The notes under the pieces: model-generated
Seen by the model: the letters and a program-made list of their open reading frames with translations, nothing else
Databases searched by the model: none
What the model was told of the DNA's origin: nothing
Assembly (NCBI RefSeq): GCF_001544695.2
Contig: NZ_FCOM02000001.1
Coordinates: 124,001-188,000 of the forward strand
DNA from: Caballeronia arvi
Lineage (GTDB): Bacteria > Pseudomonadota > Gammaproteobacteria > Burkholderiales > Burkholderiaceae
Direction: 5' to 3'
DNA: 64,000 nt
Shown: positions 25,773 to 35,976 of the stretch, in pieces
Layout of the letters: every line of letters starts with the position of its first letter
How positions within the stretch are numbered: the first letter of the stretch is position 1
Translations under genes and position numbers: made by a program

Positions 25773-26666
25773 CTACCCGTTTCGAGCCTCTTGACGCGCC
25801 GCCAGCAGCGCGTCGATGCCGATCGCGAAGCCGTCTTCGTCGTTGCTCTTCGAGACCAGGCTCGCGCGACGCTGCACGGTTTCCGACGCCTGTCCCATCG
25901 CGATCGATACACCCGCGATCTCGAACATCGCCATGTCGTTGCCCATGTCGCCGAGCACGGCCACGCGTTCGAGCGGCACGTTCGCGATGCGCGCGAGTTC
26001 GCGCACCGCCGTGCCCTTGTTCGCTTCGAGGCTCGTCACGTCGAGATAATAGGTCTGCGAGCGCGCCGCATGGCCCCGGCCTTCCAGCTGCTTCTGCAAG
26101 TTCGGTTCTACGCGCGCGAGCAGCGCCGTATCGGCCGTCGAGCCGACGATCTTGTCGACCGCGTCGAGATCGATATCGTCGAAACGCGTGACGAGCACGC
26201 CTTCGTAGCCGACAGTGCGCGTTTCGAGCGGCACGTAGGTCGCATCGGGATTGGTGAGATACCAGTTGTCGTCGATGAAGACCCACACGTCGACATTCGC
26301 GGCGGCGAACGCTTCGAGCGACGTCTGCACGACATCGCGCGGCAGCTTGTGCGACGACAGCACTTCCCACGTCTTCGGCCGAACCAGGCTGCCGCCGTTG
26401 TACGACGCGTACGGCATGTCGATGCCGAGCGGCTCGACGATATGCCGCATGCCCTTGCCCGGCCGGCTGCTCGCCACCGTGAAGCGCACGCCGGCTTCGC
26501 GCAGGCGGCGCACCGCGTCGATGGCAGGCTGGCCGAGTGTCTTGTCGGTGTAGAGCAGCGTGCCGTCGCAGTCGGTCACGACGAGTTCCGCCTGGGCGAG
26601 CGCGTCGAAGGCCGCGGCGCCGTCGCCGGATGCGCTGACGAGGCCGAATTTGCCGTTGGCGTTCAT
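25773..26666 (-). CDS. HAD superfamily hydrolase, Cof type
   Basis: The start at 26666 (MNANGKFG) overlaps the stop of the upstream kinase gene by one base (TGATG), so the genes are coupled. The 297-residue protein has HAD motif I in LVVTDCDGTLLY, motif II in FTVASSRPG, a type IIB cap, a lysine region (LEANKGTAVREL) and motif IV in VAVLGDMGNDMAMFE. Cof-type HAD enzymes dephosphorylate sugar phosphates or other small phosphates. Its operon with zwf and ppgK suggests a role in removing a glucose- or pentose-phosphate by-product, which is inference. Confidence 0.88.
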   Translation of the reverse strand: MNANGKFGLVSASGDGAAAFDALAQAELVVTDCDGTLLYTDKTLGQPAIDAVRRLREAGVRFTVASSRPGKGMRHIVEPLGIDMPYASYNGGSLVRPKTWEVLSSHKLPRDVVQTSLEAFAAANVDVWVFIDDNWYLTNPDATYVPLETRTVGYEGVLVTRFDDIDLDAVDKIVGSTADTALLARVEPNLQKQLEGRGHAARSQTYYLDVTSLEANKGTAVRELARIANVPLERVAVLGDMGNDMAMFEIAGVSIAMGQASETVQRRASLVSKSNDEDGFAIGIDALLAARQEARNG

Positions 26667-27487
26667 CAGTGCGCCCCTTCCCGCTGATTGAAGTGCGGCA
26701 GCTGACGCGTCTCGCGCACCGAGCGCGGATGCCACAGCCGCGCGCCGCCTTCGATGCCCGCGGCGTTCGACACGATCGCCACGTTATCGGGCAGCTTGAA
26801 CTTGATGTGCGCCGCGTTGCCGCCGCCGATCCACAGACGGTCGTAGTTCACGAGCGTCGCGAGAATGCCGATGATCTTCTCCACGCGCCGGCTCCAGCGC
26901 TTCTTGCCCGCCTTCTCGCGCGCCGCGTTGCCGATGTATTCGTCGTAGGTCTTGTCCTTCGCGACCGGATGATGCGCGAGCTCCAGATGCGGCATCAGCT
27001 CGCCGTCGCGAAAGAGCGCCGTGCCCGCGCCGGTGCCGAGCGTCAATACCAGCTCGATGCCGCGCCCTTCGATCGCCGCGAGCCCTTGCATTTCGGCGTC
27101 GTTGATCATGCGCGCGGGCACGTTGCCGAGGCGCTCGGAGAGCAGCTGCGCGAGCGGCACGCCGCGCCACGCCGGGGTGCCGAGATTCGGCGCGGTCAGC
27201 ACGAGGTTGTCGCGCACGACGCCCGGAAAGCCGATGGAAATGTGCGTCGGCGGCTCCGCGACGATCGGCTTCACCAGTTCGATCAGCGTCTCGACGACCA
27301 CGTCGGGCTTCGCCGGATGCGGTGTCGCCACGCGCACGCGGTCGCTCTTCATCTCGCCGTCCTCGGAGATGACGGCCGCTTTCAGCCCGGTCCCGCCGAT
27401 ATCGATCGCGAGAATGCGCTCGGCCCTGATCGCGAGTTTGTCGGCAGAGACATGCGTCTTCTGTTTGGCTTTGGATTCTGTGCTCAC
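26666..27487 (-). CDS. ppgK: Polyphosphate glucokinase (ROK family)
   Basis: A GTG start at 27487, with AAGGAC about 9 nt upstream, gives 273 residues. ILAIDIGGTGLKAAVI is the phosphate-binding start of ROK kinases, and LVLTLGTGAGTALFRDGEL matches the polyphosphate glucokinase motif. The metal-binding CxCGxxGC of regulatory ROK proteins is absent. It should phosphorylate glucose to glucose 6-phosphate using inorganic polyphosphate and possibly ATP. It follows zwf by 28 nt and precedes the HAD gene by overlap, so its product is used by the enzyme encoded upstream. Confidence 0.88.
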   Translation of the reverse strand: MSTESKAKQKTHVSADKLAIRAERILAIDIGGTGLKAAVISEDGEMKSDRVRVATPHPAKPDVVVETLIELVKPIVAEPPTHISIGFPGVVRDNLVLTAPNLGTPAWRGVPLAQLLSERLGNVPARMINDAEMQGLAAIEGRGIELVLTLGTGAGTALFRDGELMPHLELAHHPVAKDKTYDEYIGNAAREKAGKKRWSRRVEKIIGILATLVNYDRLWIGGGNAAHIKFKLPDNVAIVSNAAGIEGGARLWHPRSVRETRQLPHFNQREGAH

Positions 27488-27515
27488 GCTCGTTGTCCTT
27501 TTGGTTGGGATGAGG

Positions 27516-29084
27516 TCAGTCGTTCTTTTGCGTATCGGTGAGCGAGCGCCACGTGCGGCCGTCCTGCGCCAGCAGTTGGTCCGCCTGAGCCGGTCCCGCG
27601 CTGCCCGCCGCATAGCCGTGCACGACGAGCGGACTGTCCGGATGCAGCACGCGATCCACCGCCGCCCACGCCGTCTCGATGCTGTCCGCGCGCTGAAAGA
27701 GCGTCGCGTCGCCGAGCATGCAGTCGTAGAGCAGCGTCTCGTAGCCGACGTTCGCGCGCTCCGCGAAGAAATCCGCGTAGCTGAATCTCGAGCGCACCTT
27801 GCCGATCTGCATGACCGGACCGGGTACCTTCACATTGAAGTCGAAACTCGTGCCGTGCGACGGATCGATGCGCAGCGTGAAAACATTCGGCGTCAGCGCA
27901 TCGACGGGCGTATCGCGAAACAGCAGAAACGGCACGGCCTTCAGTTGCACTGAAATTTCCGTGCGCCGCTCCGTCAACCGCTTGCCGGTGCGCAGATAAA
28001 ACGGCACGCCCGCCCAGCGCCAGTTCTCGACATACACGCGCGCCGCCGCATAGGTCTCGGTGCGGCTGTCCTTCGCGACGCCCGGCTCTTCCTTATAGCC
28101 CGGACCGGCCGGGCCCGCTTCGTACTGACCGAGAACGACGTCGTTCGCCGTGAGCGGGCGGATCGCGTCGAAGACTTCGGCTTTGCGGTCGCGCACGGAT
28201 TCGGCGTCGAACGAATTGGGCGGCTCCATCGCCACCATGCCGAGCAACTGGAACAGATGGTTCGGCAGCATGTCGCGAAACGCGCCTGTCTGCTCGTAGA
28301 ACCTGCCGCGCCCTTCCACGCCGATGGTTTCCGCCGCCGTGATCTGCACGTTGTCGATGTACTCGCGCCGCCAGACCGGCTCGAACATCGCGTTGGCGAA
28401 GCGCACCGCGAGAATGCTCTGCACCGTGTCCTTGCCGAGAAAATGATCGATGCGATACACCTGCGACTCGTCCGCGAATTCGAGCAGGCTGCGGTTGAGT
28501 TCCTTCGCGGACGCGAGATCGCTGCCGAAGGGCTTCTCGATCACGATGCGCCTGAAATTGCCGTCCTTCTCTTCGAGCAACCCCGCTGCGCCGAGATGCT
28601 TGATGATCGGTTCGAAAAAGCGCGCGCCCACCGCGAGGTAGAACACGACGTTGCCCGATTTCGCCTTTTGCAGCCGCGCCTTGAGCCGCGCGAACGTCTC
28701 GTCTTCCTCGAATTCCCCGGGAAAATACTCGAGCCGTCCGACGACCCAGTTCCACGCGTCCTCGTTCAATTGCGACGTGTGGAAGGTCGCGGCCTTGTCC
28801 GCGGCGAACTTGCGCAGCGATTGCGTGAGCTCGTCGCGCCAATCTGACGTCTCGCGCTCGCCGTGGTTCACGCCGATGATTTCCATGTCGTCGTCGAGCA
28901 GCTTGTCGGCGGACAGGTTGTAGAGCGACGGCATCAAAAGCCGCTTGGTGAGATCGCCGCCCGCGCCGAAGATCACGAGCGTGCAAGGCGGTGCGGGATG
29001 CTTGCCGGCGCAGGTCGCGCTCGCGGCGGGGTTGGCTGGTTTGGCCTGGTTCGACTGATTCGTTTCGTTCGCTTCTTTCTGCAT
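27516..29084 (-). CDS. zwf: Glucose-6-phosphate 1-dehydrogenase Zwf
   Basis: AAGGGGCG upstream places the start at MQKEANETNQ (29084). The 522-residue protein has a 34-residue N-terminal extension, then the NADP site VIFGAGGDLTKRLLMPSL (residues 38-55), FYLAVGARFFEPI, EKPFGSDL and the catalytic RIDHFLGK (211-218) before the large C-terminal domain. It oxidises glucose 6-phosphate to 6-phosphogluconolactone with NADP, entering the Entner-Doudoroff and pentose phosphate routes. It heads the zwf-ppgK-HAD operon. No pgl or edd gene is adjacent. It is divergent from the acetyltransferase gene. Confidence 0.95.
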   Translation of the reverse strand: MQKEANETNQSNQAKPANPAASATCAGKHPAPPCTLVIFGAGGDLTKRLLMPSLYNLSADKLLDDDMEIIGVNHGERETSDWRDELTQSLRKFAADKAATFHTSQLNEDAWNWVVGRLEYFPGEFEEDETFARLKARLQKAKSGNVVFYLAVGARFFEPIIKHLGAAGLLEEKDGNFRRIVIEKPFGSDLASAKELNRSLLEFADESQVYRIDHFLGKDTVQSILAVRFANAMFEPVWRREYIDNVQITAAETIGVEGRGRFYEQTGAFRDMLPNHLFQLLGMVAMEPPNSFDAESVRDRKAEVFDAIRPLTANDVVLGQYEAGPAGPGYKEEPGVAKDSRTETYAAARVYVENWRWAGVPFYLRTGKRLTERRTEISVQLKAVPFLLFRDTPVDALTPNVFTLRIDPSHGTSFDFNVKVPGPVMQIGKVRSRFSYADFFAERANVGYETLLYDCMLGDATLFQRADSIETAWAAVDRVLHPDSPLVVHGYAAGSAGPAQADQLLAQDGRTWRSLTDTQKND

Positions 29085-29301
29085 GGCGTGTCGCCCCTTG
29101 TCGGTTGCGCTTGAACCTGGAAAGACCTGCATCGATGCGGCACAGTTCATTCGGACGACGTGCCGCAGGCATTCGAATCGAAAAACGTATGCTTTTTGTA
29201 ATTTTTAACCTTTCGTGTCGTAAAATATGCGCGCTTGCGACGGAGCGCGCGGACACTGCGACATCGACGACGGCGTCGACAACCCAAGGCCGGGACACCT
29301 C

Positions 29302-30138
29302 ATGAACGCACACGACACTTCCATCGACCTTATCGCCTATTTCGAGCGCATCGGCTTCGGCGGTCCCGCCCGGCCCGCGCCGACGCTCGACACGCTGCGT
29401 GCGCTGCATCTGCTGCATCCGCAGGCCATTCCCTTCGAAAATCTCGACGTTCTGCTCGGCCGCCCGGTCAGACTCGATCGGGAATCCATCCAGCGCAAAC
29501 TCGTCACGAGCCGGCGCGGCGGTTACTGCTACGAACACAATCTGCTGTTTCGCAGCGTACTCGAGACACTGGGTTTTCGCGTGCGCAGCTTCGCGGGCCG
29601 TGTCCTGTGGGGCCGCGAAGCGTCCGAAATGCCGGCGCGCATGCACATGCTGCTGCTCGTCGACGTCGACGAAGGCACCTTCCTCACCGATGTCGGCTTC
29701 GGCGGCATGACGCTCTCCGCGCCGCTCGCGCTACAAACCGGCCTCGAGCAGATCACGCCTCACGGCGCGTTTCGCCTCGACGACGCCGGCGGCGAACCGC
29801 ACGGCTACATCCTGAAGGCGCTCGTGAACGGCGCATGGACGAGTGTCTATCGGTTCGACCTCGACCCGCAGTATGACGCCGACTACGAAATGGCCAACCA
29901 TTTCGTGTCCACCTGGCCGCAGTCGATTTTCGTGCACAACCTGCTTGCCGCGCGCCTCGCGCCGGGCAAGCGCTACGGCCTCTTCAACCGGCGTTTCTCG
30001 GCGCACGACGAACACGAAGGCAGCGCGCATCGCGAACTCGGCGATGCGGCGGATCTGCGCCGCGTCCTCGAAAACGAACTCGGCATTCGTCTGCCGGATA
30101 GCGCCGATCTCGACGCCGCCCTCGCGCGCCTTCCCTGA
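29302..30138 (+). CDS. nat: Arylamine N-acetyltransferase
   Basis: The 278-residue protein has the complete NAT catalytic triad: C76 in RRGGYCYEHN, H115 in ARMHMLLLVD and D130 in FLTDVGFGG. The N-terminal PFENLDVLLGRP segment is also conserved. It transfers acetyl (or another acyl) from CoA to arylamines and hydrazines in the cytoplasm. The start at 29302 has no strong ribosome site but matches the family N-terminus. The AT-rich stretch at 29185-29230, which includes TAAAAT, is the likely promoter. The PBP gene starts 46 nt after its stop. Confidence 0.92.
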   Translation: MNAHDTSIDLIAYFERIGFGGPARPAPTLDTLRALHLLHPQAIPFENLDVLLGRPVRLDRESIQRKLVTSRRGGYCYEHNLLFRSVLETLGFRVRSFAGRVLWGREASEMPARMHMLLLVDVDEGTFLTDVGFGGMTLSAPLALQTGLEQITPHGAFRLDDAGGEPHGYILKALVNGAWTSVYRFDLDPQYDADYEMANHFVSTWPQSIFVHNLLAARLAPGKRYGLFNRRFSAHDEHEGSAHRELGDAADLRRVLENELGIRLPDSADLDAALARLP

Positions 30139-30184
30139 GACGCGCGTTCCGGTCGGCACAACCAAGCTTAATCACAAGACCACG

Positions 30185-31888
30185 ATGTTCAAGAAGAAGA
30201 CGCGCGGCGGCAGCGATTTCCAGACGCATCATCGCAGCACGGTGCTCGTGCATCCCCTGCCCGCGTGGCGCTCGCGCCTCGTGCTCATCGGCGTGACGGC
30301 GGCCTTCATGGCGCTCGCCGGGCGCGCGCTGTGGGTGCAGGTGATCGACCACAAGTTCTATCTCGGCGAAGGACAGAAGCGCTATCAGCGCACGCTGGCG
30401 CTCTCGGCGACGCGCGGACGCATCGTCGACCGTAACGGCGCGATGCTCGCCGTGAGCCTCGCCACGTACGAAGTCTGGGCGACGCCCAAACTCTTCGACG
30501 GCGATCACGGCAACGAAATCGCGCGCCTGCTCGACATGCCGCCGAAAGACCTGCAACGGCGCATCGACGGCAGCCGCGCGTTCGTGCTGCTCAAACGTCA
30601 GGTGGAAGCGGAAACCGCCGAGCGCATCGCGCAGATCGGGCGCGCGGGCATCACGCTCGCGCCGGATACGAAGCGTTTTTATCCCGAAGGCGAATCGGCG
30701 GCGCACGTGGTCGGCTTCACCAATAACGAAGATCACGGGCAGGAAGGCGTCGAACTCGCCGCCGACAAGCGCCTCACGGGCGAAGCCGGCCAGCGCGAAG
30801 TGATCCGCGACCGGCTGGGGCGCGTCGTGTCGCAGATCGGCGAGCCAGCGCTGCCGCAGAACGGCGAGACCATCCAGCTGACGATCGACCGGCGCATCCA
30901 GCAGCTCGCGTATTCGCAACTGAAGGCGGCGATCGCGAAGCACAAGGCGCGCGCGGGCAGCGTCGTCGTGCTCGATGCCAAAAACGGCGAAGTGCTCGCG
31001 CTCGCGAACTATCCGAGCTTCGATCCGAACGATCGCGCGCGCCTCACCGGCGAGCAGTTGCGCAACCGCGCGCTCACCGACACCTTCGAGCCCGGCTCGA
31101 CGATCAAGCCGCTCGTCGCCGCGCTGTCGATCGATCTGGGCAAGGTGCGGCCCGACACGCGTATCGACACGGCGCCGGGCACGTTCAAGCTCGGCCCGAA
31201 CGTGATCCACGACACCTCGAATCACGGCGTCATCACCGTGGCCGAGGCGGTGCAGATGTCGAGCAACGTCGCGCTCACGAAGCTCGCGCTGCAGATTCCC
31301 GCGCAAACCATCTGGGACAAGTATCGCGATTACGGCATCGGCCGTGCGCCGGAACTGACTTTTCCGGGCGCAGCGACCGGGCGTCTGCGTGCGCCCGAGC
31401 GCTGGAAGCCGATCGAGCAGGCGACGATGGCCTATGGCTACGGCCTCTCGCTGTCGCTCGTGCAGATCGCGCAGATTTATACCGCTTACGCCGGCGACGG
31501 CCGCTTTCACGCGGCCACGCTGATCCAGGGCGAAACGCGCCGCGCGTCCCCTCAGGTGACCAAGCCCGCAACGGCGAAAGCCGTGCGCAACATGCTCGAA
31601 ATGGCGATCGGCGATCACGGCACCGGCCGCGCCGCGGCGGTCGACGGCTATCGCGTCGGCGGCAAGACGGGCACCGCGCGCAAGCAGGTCGGGCGCTCGT
31701 ATGCGGCGAACAAATACCGCGCGTCCTTCGTCGGCATCGCGCCGATGAGCGATCCGCGCCTGATCGTCGCCGTGATGATCGACGAACCCACGGGTGGCAC
31801 CTACTACGGCGGCACGGTCGCGGGTCCGGTGTTCTCGGGCATCGTCGGCGGGGCGCTGCCGCTGCTCGGCGTGCCGCCGGACGCGTGA
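30185..31888 (+). CDS. Penicillin-binding protein, class B transpeptidase (FtsI/PBP3 type)
   Basis: The 567-residue protein has a short cytoplasmic tail, one membrane helix (about 31-53), the class B dimerisation region with TRGRIVDRNGAMLAVS, and a transpeptidase domain. The active-site motifs are S305-T-I-K308 in FEPGSTIKPL, S359-S-N361 in QMSSNVALTK and K494-T-G496 in GGKTGTARK. It cross-links peptidoglycan in the periplasm. Sequence style is closest to FtsI (PBP3). It is outside the dcw division cluster, so it is probably a second FtsI-like paralogue. It is co-directional with nat (46-nt gap); the link is obscure. Confidence 0.92.
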   Translation: MFKKKTRGGSDFQTHHRSTVLVHPLPAWRSRLVLIGVTAAFMALAGRALWVQVIDHKFYLGEGQKRYQRTLALSATRGRIVDRNGAMLAVSLATYEVWATPKLFDGDHGNEIARLLDMPPKDLQRRIDGSRAFVLLKRQVEAETAERIAQIGRAGITLAPDTKRFYPEGESAAHVVGFTNNEDHGQEGVELAADKRLTGEAGQREVIRDRLGRVVSQIGEPALPQNGETIQLTIDRRIQQLAYSQLKAAIAKHKARAGSVVVLDAKNGEVLALANYPSFDPNDRARLTGEQLRNRALTDTFEPGSTIKPLVAALSIDLGKVRPDTRIDTAPGTFKLGPNVIHDTSNHGVITVAEAVQMSSNVALTKLALQIPAQTIWDKYRDYGIGRAPELTFPGAATGRLRAPERWKPIEQATMAYGYGLSLSLVQIAQIYTAYAGDGRFHAATLIQGETRRASPQVTKPATAKAVRNMLEMAIGDHGTGRAAAVDGYRVGGKTGTARKQVGRSYAANKYRASFVGIAPMSDPRLIVAVMIDEPTGGTYYGGTVAGPVFSGIVGGALPLLGVPPDA

Positions 31889-32028
31889 CGGATGCCGCGC
31901 AGGCCGGCGCGGCCCTTGCTGCGCCGCCTGCTGCAACGCTCGGAAACATCCCCGCGAACCTGACCGGACTGTAAAGGGCTTGTGCTCTAATGTCGTGTTC
32001 GGCACACCGAGACAACACGGGAAACACC

Positions 32029-32394
32029 ATGAAAAAACTCGCCGCGGCGCTCGCGCTGCCTGTGCTTTTCGCCGCCTGCGCCCAGTTTCACAACGAAGAC
32101 GCCGGACAACCCGAAGTCGAAAAGTCGTCGACGCAGAACAAGGTCAACGGCATCGTGCAATGCATCGCCGACGAAGCGAAGAAGCACGACGCGAAATATC
32201 AGCAGACCGCCATTCCGCAAGGCGTGATGCTCGAGTTCGGCGATTCGAACGTGATCAAGGTGCGTTACGACAACGGCGAAACCACGTACCGCTTCTATCC
32301 AGGCAAGCGTCATCCGTCGAACCTTTGGATCGAGGGCGCGGGCAAGAAGTGCGCGCCATCGGACACGCCGAGCCAGGACTCGACGGATAAATAA
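32029..32394 (+). CDS. Small lipoprotein of unknown function
   Basis: The start at 32029 follows ACGGGAAAC and gives 121 residues. MKKLAAALALPVLFAAC is a lipoprotein signal with cysteine 17, followed by a hydrophilic linker and a compact domain with two further cysteines (NGIVQCIADEAKKHD and GKKCAPSD) and a beta-rich middle (KVRYDNGETTYRFYPGK). Two cysteines may form a disulfide in the periplasm. The family was not recognised. The 25-nt gap to the next small gene suggests co-transcription. Confidence 0.72.
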   Translation: MKKLAAALALPVLFAACAQFHNEDAGQPEVEKSSTQNKVNGIVQCIADEAKKHDAKYQQTAIPQGVMLEFGDSNVIKVRYDNGETTYRFYPGKRHPSNLWIEGAGKKCAPSDTPSQDSTDK

Positions 32395-32419
32395 CTCACG
32401 GAAAACATCCACACCCAAC

Positions 32420-32698
32420 ATGCGCTCGACCAAAGCCATCAGCGCCGTCGAACGGCTCAAAACCCGCAGCGGCAACGCGAACTATGCCGCCATCGCGATG
32501 CCCGGCGGCTTCTTCTATCTCGCCGAGCGCTCAGCCGTTGGCTCGAAAAAGCTCTCCGAGCCGATGCCGATGGACGACTTCGTCGCGTTCGTCAACGCAC
32601 GCGAGCCCGCGAAGCCGCGCAAGGTCAGCAAGCTCGACATCGCGATGGAAGAGCAGATCGGCCGCAGCGGCAAGCACACGGCCAAACGCGACGAGTAA
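32420..32698 (+). CDS. Conserved small protein of unknown function
   Basis: The 92-residue product begins MRSTKAISAVERLKTRSGN and contains a hydrophobic strand region (YAAIAMPGGFFYLAERS), a PMPMDDFVAFVNAREP helix and a very basic C-terminal tail (KPRKVSKLD to GKHTAKRDE). It has no signal peptide or membrane segment. The base-rich tail could contact nucleic acid, but nothing else supports that. It probably shares a transcript with the lipoprotein 25 nt upstream. Confidence 0.55.
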   Translation: MRSTKAISAVERLKTRSGNANYAAIAMPGGFFYLAERSAVGSKKLSEPMPMDDFVAFVNAREPAKPRKVSKLDIAMEEQIGRSGKHTAKRDE

Positions 32699-32981
32699 GC
32701 GCTTCATCCCCTCGGCCGCGCCGCTCCTCTCGCGGCGCAACATCGAAATCCTGTTGTCAGCTTGCACCAATGTGCGATGACAGACGGAGCCGGCAGCCTC
32801 GCCTTGCGTACATTTTTGCTAACGATCGGGCCCATTGAGAAGGGCGACGATCGGTCATCCGAATAAAAGAGCAAGGGCCACCCGCGACGGGTTCAAAAAA
32901 TAGTGCGGGTGAACGGGGTGCCTGTACGGCGCGCGTGTCCGAAGTCGGGATCACGCGCCGCATGGCCGAGAGGAAGACCAC
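32699..32981. other. Intergenic region with an AT-rich upstream segment
   Basis: No gene is supported in these 283 nt. AT-rich sequence near 32860-32910 (AATAAAAGAG, TTCAAAAAATAG) probably contains the promoter for the next small gene. Confidence 0.4.
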
Positions 32982-33290
32982 ATGAAGAAGAAGAAAAGTG
33001 AGGCCAAGGGCAGCCTTTTGCCCTCGGCATTGGCCGATATCGAACTGCAACATATCGAGCGCGCGCTCGCGCAGCTTCGCACGATGCACAAGCAATCTTC
33101 CGGCACGCTCAACGTCGAATACTGGCGCGAGCGGCTCACGGCCGTGATGAAAGGCTATGCGCTCGTTCCGGCGCAGAAGCAGCGCATCGAAGCGCTGCGC
33201 ATTGCGCTCGACACGGTCGACAGCGGCCCGCGCGACGGCTCCGGCAGCCGCAGGAAATCGACCAACAGGCTCTGGGCGAAAGCGGCCTGA
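32982..33290 (+). CDS. Small basic protein of unknown function
   Basis: The 102-residue product starts MKKKKSEAKGSLLPSALADI and is mostly helical, with IELQHIERALAQLRTMHKQ and EYWRERLTAVMKGYALVPAQKQRIEALR, ending in a basic segment (GSRRKSTNRLWAKAA). There is no signal peptide. GAGAGGAAGACC precedes the ATG, a good ribosome site. No domain was recognised. It may be a small helical adaptor or nucleic-acid binder. Confidence 0.6.
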   Translation: MKKKKSEAKGSLLPSALADIELQHIERALAQLRTMHKQSSGTLNVEYWRERLTAVMKGYALVPAQKQRIEALRIALDTVDSGPRDGSGSRRKSTNRLWAKAA

Positions 33291-33479
33291 ACCACCGCTT
33301 TCGCCCCTCGCGCCGCGGCGCGATCCCATCGTTGCACGCCGACGCTTCCCGCGCCGGGCGTGCAACGGCCATTCGAACTTTCCACGATTCACGGCACGCG
33401 CGTTTCGAACGCGCCCGGCCGGCTCGCCAGGCATCGTTCATGCTCGAAAGCAAGTCTTTCGATCATGCCGGGAGTCGTC

Positions 33480-33791
33480 ATGTCCATTCATCGTCACGGC
33501 CGCGTGCGCCGACTCTGGCCGATGCTCTTCGCCAGCGTCATCGCGGCATTCAGCACCTACGGCGTCGCGCAAATCACGAACGACGGCGGCACCGGGCGTC
33601 AGGAACAGCGTCAGTCGGATTCGAACTCGCGTAACGAGCCGTCGGGCGCGCCGATGCATGAATCGCAGAAGCCGCAATCGAAGGATGCGGCGAAGGGGCG
33701 CGCCGCGACCGCTGGCAAGGACCATAAATCCGATGGCAGCACCGGCTTCGGAAACGGCCTCTACGGCACGGGCGCGGGCAACAACAAATGA
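33480..33791 (+). CDS. Small exported low-complexity protein
   Basis: CGGGAG sits 7 nt before the ATG at 33480. The 103-residue product has a basic N-terminus (MSIHRHGRVRRLWP), a hydrophobic stretch (MLFASVIAAFSTYGVAQ) that should be a signal peptide or anchor, and then a hydrophilic low-complexity region rich in Q, S, K, D and G ending FGNGLYGTGAGNNK. It is probably periplasmic and intrinsically disordered. No family was recognised. Confidence 0.6.
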   Translation: MSIHRHGRVRRLWPMLFASVIAAFSTYGVAQITNDGGTGRQEQRQSDSNSRNEPSGAPMHESQKPQSKDAAKGRAATAGKDHKSDGSTGFGNGLYGTGAGNNK

Positions 33792-33803
33792 GCCGCGCTC
33801 CGT

Positions 33804-34661
33804 TCAGTCGCGATCTTCCCGCGGCAGGTTCGTGATCTCCGGCGCGATCGCCGCATGATTGACGATCGCGACCAGCGATACGCCGCCGATCACGTTGCCG
33901 AGGAACGTCGGGATAAGGAACACGAGGAAGTAATCGGAGACGCTGGCCGCGCCGATCATCACCGCATAGGCGGATTCGACCGAGCCGGCGATCACATGCG
34001 TGAGCTTGCTCACGGCGACGGTGTAGGTCACGAGCAGAATCGTGAGCAGCCGCCCCGAGCGCGCGCTCGGCAGCAGCCAGACCATCAGCGCGATGAGCCA
34101 GCCCGAGAACACGCCGCGTACGAGCGTCACGCCGAAATCCGCGGACAGCGGCGCCATCGAAACGTGGGCGAGCGCGTCGCTGACTTCCGGCGAGAACACG
34201 CCGCGAATCTGGAGGATGCCCGCAAAGATCGCCGTGCCGACGAGATTGAAGAACAGCACGATCGCCCAGAGCCGCAGCGCCTTGAGCAAGGTCTTGACAT
34301 CGCGCCGCGTGAGCACGGGCAGCACCGCCGTCAGCGTGCTTTCCGTGAAAAGCTGCTGGCGCCCGAGAATTACGAACACGAAGCCGATCGTATAGCCGAA
34401 GCTCGAAATCAGGTGGCGCCAGCTGGACTCCGGCAGCGCGCTTTCGAGGATCGACTGGACGAGAAAGGAAAAGCCCATCGACAGTCCCGCGGCGAGCGCC
34501 GACCACATCAGCGCGCCGAAGGTCCGCTCCATCGCCACCTCGCCCTCTTCGCGCACGATTTCATGGATCACGAGCGGATGCGGCGCGGAATGCTCGGCTG
34601 CCTGTTCTTTTTCGGCGCTATCGAGATTCGGCGATTTCGCCCCGGCTTGCGGGTCGTTCAT
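33804..34661 (-). CDS. Formate/nitrite transporter family protein
   Basis: The 285-residue protein has a charged N-terminal region and six membrane helices in the FNT pattern. Recognisable parts are SALAAGLSMGFSFLVQS in helix 1, GRQQLFTESTLTAVLP with the FTEs turn, LVGTAIFAGILQIRG, and the last helices with GNVIGGVSLVAIVNH. FNT proteins are pentameric channels for formate, nitrite or hydrosulfide. The long soluble N-terminus resembles the E. coli YfdC branch, whose substrate is unclear. It lies 81 nt downstream of the NiCoT gene on the same strand, possibly one transcript. Confidence 0.86.
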   Translation of the reverse strand: MNDPQAGAKSPNLDSAEKEQAAEHSAPHPLVIHEIVREEGEVAMERTFGALMWSALAAGLSMGFSFLVQSILESALPESSWRHLISSFGYTIGFVFVILGRQQLFTESTLTAVLPVLTRRDVKTLLKALRLWAIVLFFNLVGTAIFAGILQIRGVFSPEVSDALAHVSMAPLSADFGVTLVRGVFSGWLIALMVWLLPSARSGRLLTILLVTYTVAVSKLTHVIAGSVESAYAVMIGAASVSDYFLVFLIPTFLGNVIGGVSLVAIVNHAAIAPEITNLPREDRD

Positions 34662-34742
34662 GATCGTTCTCCCTGAACGCCGCTCGATACGGGAAGTGGA
34701 TGAGCGGCTGGCGCATCCACGAAGCAGGAAGAATGCCCAACG

Positions 34743-35789
<1,047 letters not shown>

Positions 35790-35976
35790 GGCGCGCGCGA
35801 TGGGTTTTAAAGGGACAAAGAATACCGTGCGCGAAAGCGTGGCCAATATTCCGGCTGCTCCACGAATGCCTGTCGAATGCTTATTGCGCCGATCGCGAAA
35901 ACCTTAGGCGGAATCGTTGGTTTGGACGGCGCGAGCGCCCCGCTAGCATGGCCCTTCGCCTTTCCCTGTGTCCGCC

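Noticed and set aside
33804..34661. Nitrate/nitrite assimilation cluster around the FNT protein
   Set aside because: Neighbouring genes encode a nickel/cobalt permease and small exported proteins, with no reductase or nitrogen regulator.
35790..35976. Cobalamin or nickel riboswitch before the NiCoT permease
   Set aside because: No B12-box-like sequence or conserved NiCo fold could be recognised in the 187-nt gap on the reverse strand.
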